Source: Agrococcus sediminis
GTDB taxonomy: Bacteria; Actinomycetota; Actinomycetes; Actinomycetales; Microbacteriaceae
Assembly: GCF_007923295.1 (NCBI RefSeq)
Contig: NZ_VOIR01000012.1
Location: 372,001-436,000 of the forward strand
Length of the DNA: 64,000 nucleotides
Direction: 5' to 3'
Shown: positions 63,315-64,000 of the stretch, piece by piece
How the letters are laid out: every line of letters begins with the position of its first letter
Numbering within the stretch: the first letter of the stretch is position 1
The notes under the pieces: model-generated
Seen by the model: the letters and a program-made list of their open reading frames with translations, nothing else
What the model was told of the DNA's origin: nothing
Databases searched by the model: none
Translations under genes and position numbers: made by a program

Positions 63315-64000
63315 GTGAGCATCGACATCAACACTCCCCCGATCCTCCGATTCGGCGCGGGCAGCGTCGACAGCATCGGCGAGCTGCTCGCCTCCTCGGG
63401 CGCCGCGCGGCCGATCGTCGTCACCGACCGCTTCCTCGTCTCCACCGGCGTCGCGGCCCGGGTGGCGGAGTCACTGGCGGCGTCGGGCATGGAGGCGGCG
63501 GTCTACGACGGCACGATCCCCGACCCCACCACCGACTCGCTCGAGTCGGGCCTCGCCGCGATCCGCGAGCACGGCGCCGACAGCATCGTCGCGCTCGGCG
63601 GCGGCAGCCCCATCGACACCGCGAAGGCCCTCTCGGTGCTCGCCGTGCGCGGCGGGCACATGCGCGAGCTCAAGGCGCCGTTCCAGTTCATGGGGCCCGC
63701 GCTGCCGGTGATCGCCGTGCCCACCACCGCCGGCACCGGCTCCGAGGTGACGCAGTTCACGATCATCACCGACAGCGCCAACAACGAGAAGATGCTGTGC
63801 GCGGGCCCCGGCTACCTGCCGAAGGCCGCGGTCGTCGACTACGAGCTGACGCTCTCGATGCCGCCGCGCCTCACCGCCGACACCGGCATCGACGCGCTCA
63901 CCCACGCCATCGAGGCGTACGTGAGCCGCAAGGCCAACCCGGTCTCCGACGTGTACGCGCTCGCCGCGATCTCGCGCATCGGCCGCTACCTGCGCCGCGC
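63315..64000 (+). CDS. Iron-containing alcohol dehydrogenase (5' part, runs past window)
   Basis: The first 228 residues of a group III (Fe) alcohol dehydrogenase or related maleylacetate-reductase-type enzyme; the rest is beyond the window. Start SIDINTPPILRFGAGSVDSI; the nucleotide motif is VALGGGSPIDTAKALSVL, then PTTAGTGSEVTQFTIITD, and the metal region begins ADTGIDALTHAIEAYVS with Asp and His ligands. Oxidises an alcohol or reduces an aldehyde with NAD(P). GTG 63315 with GAAGGCG about 10 bases upstream is the first plausible start. Divergent LysR gene suggests substrate-induced expression. Confidence 0.87.
   Translation, partial: MSIDINTPPILRFGAGSVDSIGELLASSGAARPIVVTDRFLVSTGVAARVAESLAASGMEAAVYDGTIPDPTTDSLESGLAAIREHGADSIVALGGGSPIDTAKALSVLAVRGGHMRELKAPFQFMGPALPVIAVPTTAGTGSEVTQFTIITDSANNEKMLCAGPGYLPKAAVVDYELTLSMPPRLTADTGIDALTHAIEAYVSRKANPVSDVYALAAISRIGRYLRR

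Overview
The window is very GC-rich DNA from an actinobacterium. Dense gene packing, many GTG starts, several apparently leaderless promoters and the CE1758/CE1759 flavin pair all fit the order Micrococcales. The palindromic GTCGTCTCGA...TCGACGAGCGG dispersed repeats, recalled from that family, make Microbacteriaceae (an Agrococcus-like organism) the best guess; no rRNA or tRNA is present to settle this. It looks like chromosome with some accessory segments. I saw no CRISPR array, transposase or phage gene.

Layout. 1-5.2 kb: 3' part of a UvrA-like ATPase gene, a uracil/xanthine permease, an MFS transporter and a sarcosine-oxidase-like flavoenzyme. 5.4-7.7 kb: luciferase-like monooxygenase, partner FMN reductase and a MarR regulator in one operon. 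7.8-13.1 kb: a two-component system flanked by two paralogous phosphotransferase-fold proteins and followed by an Ala-Pro-rich exported protein; matching dyads suggest one regulon. 13.3-17.1 kb: MarR/MFS pair, a DUF427 protein, a TauE-type exporter and a membrane protein.

17.2-28 kb is an acyl-CoA catabolic block. etfB, etfA and a membrane cytochrome b lie in one tight operon, beside a MarR regulator. An acyl-CoA dehydrogenase, HIBYL-CoA-hydrolase-like and enoyl-CoA hydratase operon (valine-type logic) is divergent from an SDR dehydrogenase, acyl-CoA dehydrogenase and thiolase operon (isoleucine/fatty-acid-type logic). Acyl-CoA dehydrogenases would pass electrons to ETF, and the cytochrome b is a candidate outlet to the quinone pool. 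Family repeats have expanded in frame inside the cytochrome gene.

28-36.3 kb: glutathione peroxidase, an ArsR-MFS module with a small conserved-looking ORF, an SseB protein, an ArsR/SRPBCC pair, two divergent cupins and a CtlX-type citrulline hydrolase. 36.4-42.8 kb: an oligopeptide-type ABC transporter operon ending in a PIG-L protein that has lost its metal-binding motif. 42.9-48.1 kb: a copper block (FAD oxidoreductase, CopZ, His-rich exported protein, CopA, YHS protein) with a textbook CsoR-type operator; a second related box sits at the head of the ABC operon. 48.2-53.4 kb: ArsR/MFS, then a lactate module (FCD-GntR regulator, MHS transporter, lldD) with two operators of the LldR/PdhR type. 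53.4-62.3 kb: VanZ-like protein, an orphan HigA whose toxin gene survives only as a few codons, a complete Wadjet JetABCD anti-plasmid system with 4-nt overlaps between all genes, and a Fic protein. 62.3-64 kb: a LysR regulator divergent from the 5' part of an iron-containing alcohol dehydrogenase gene.
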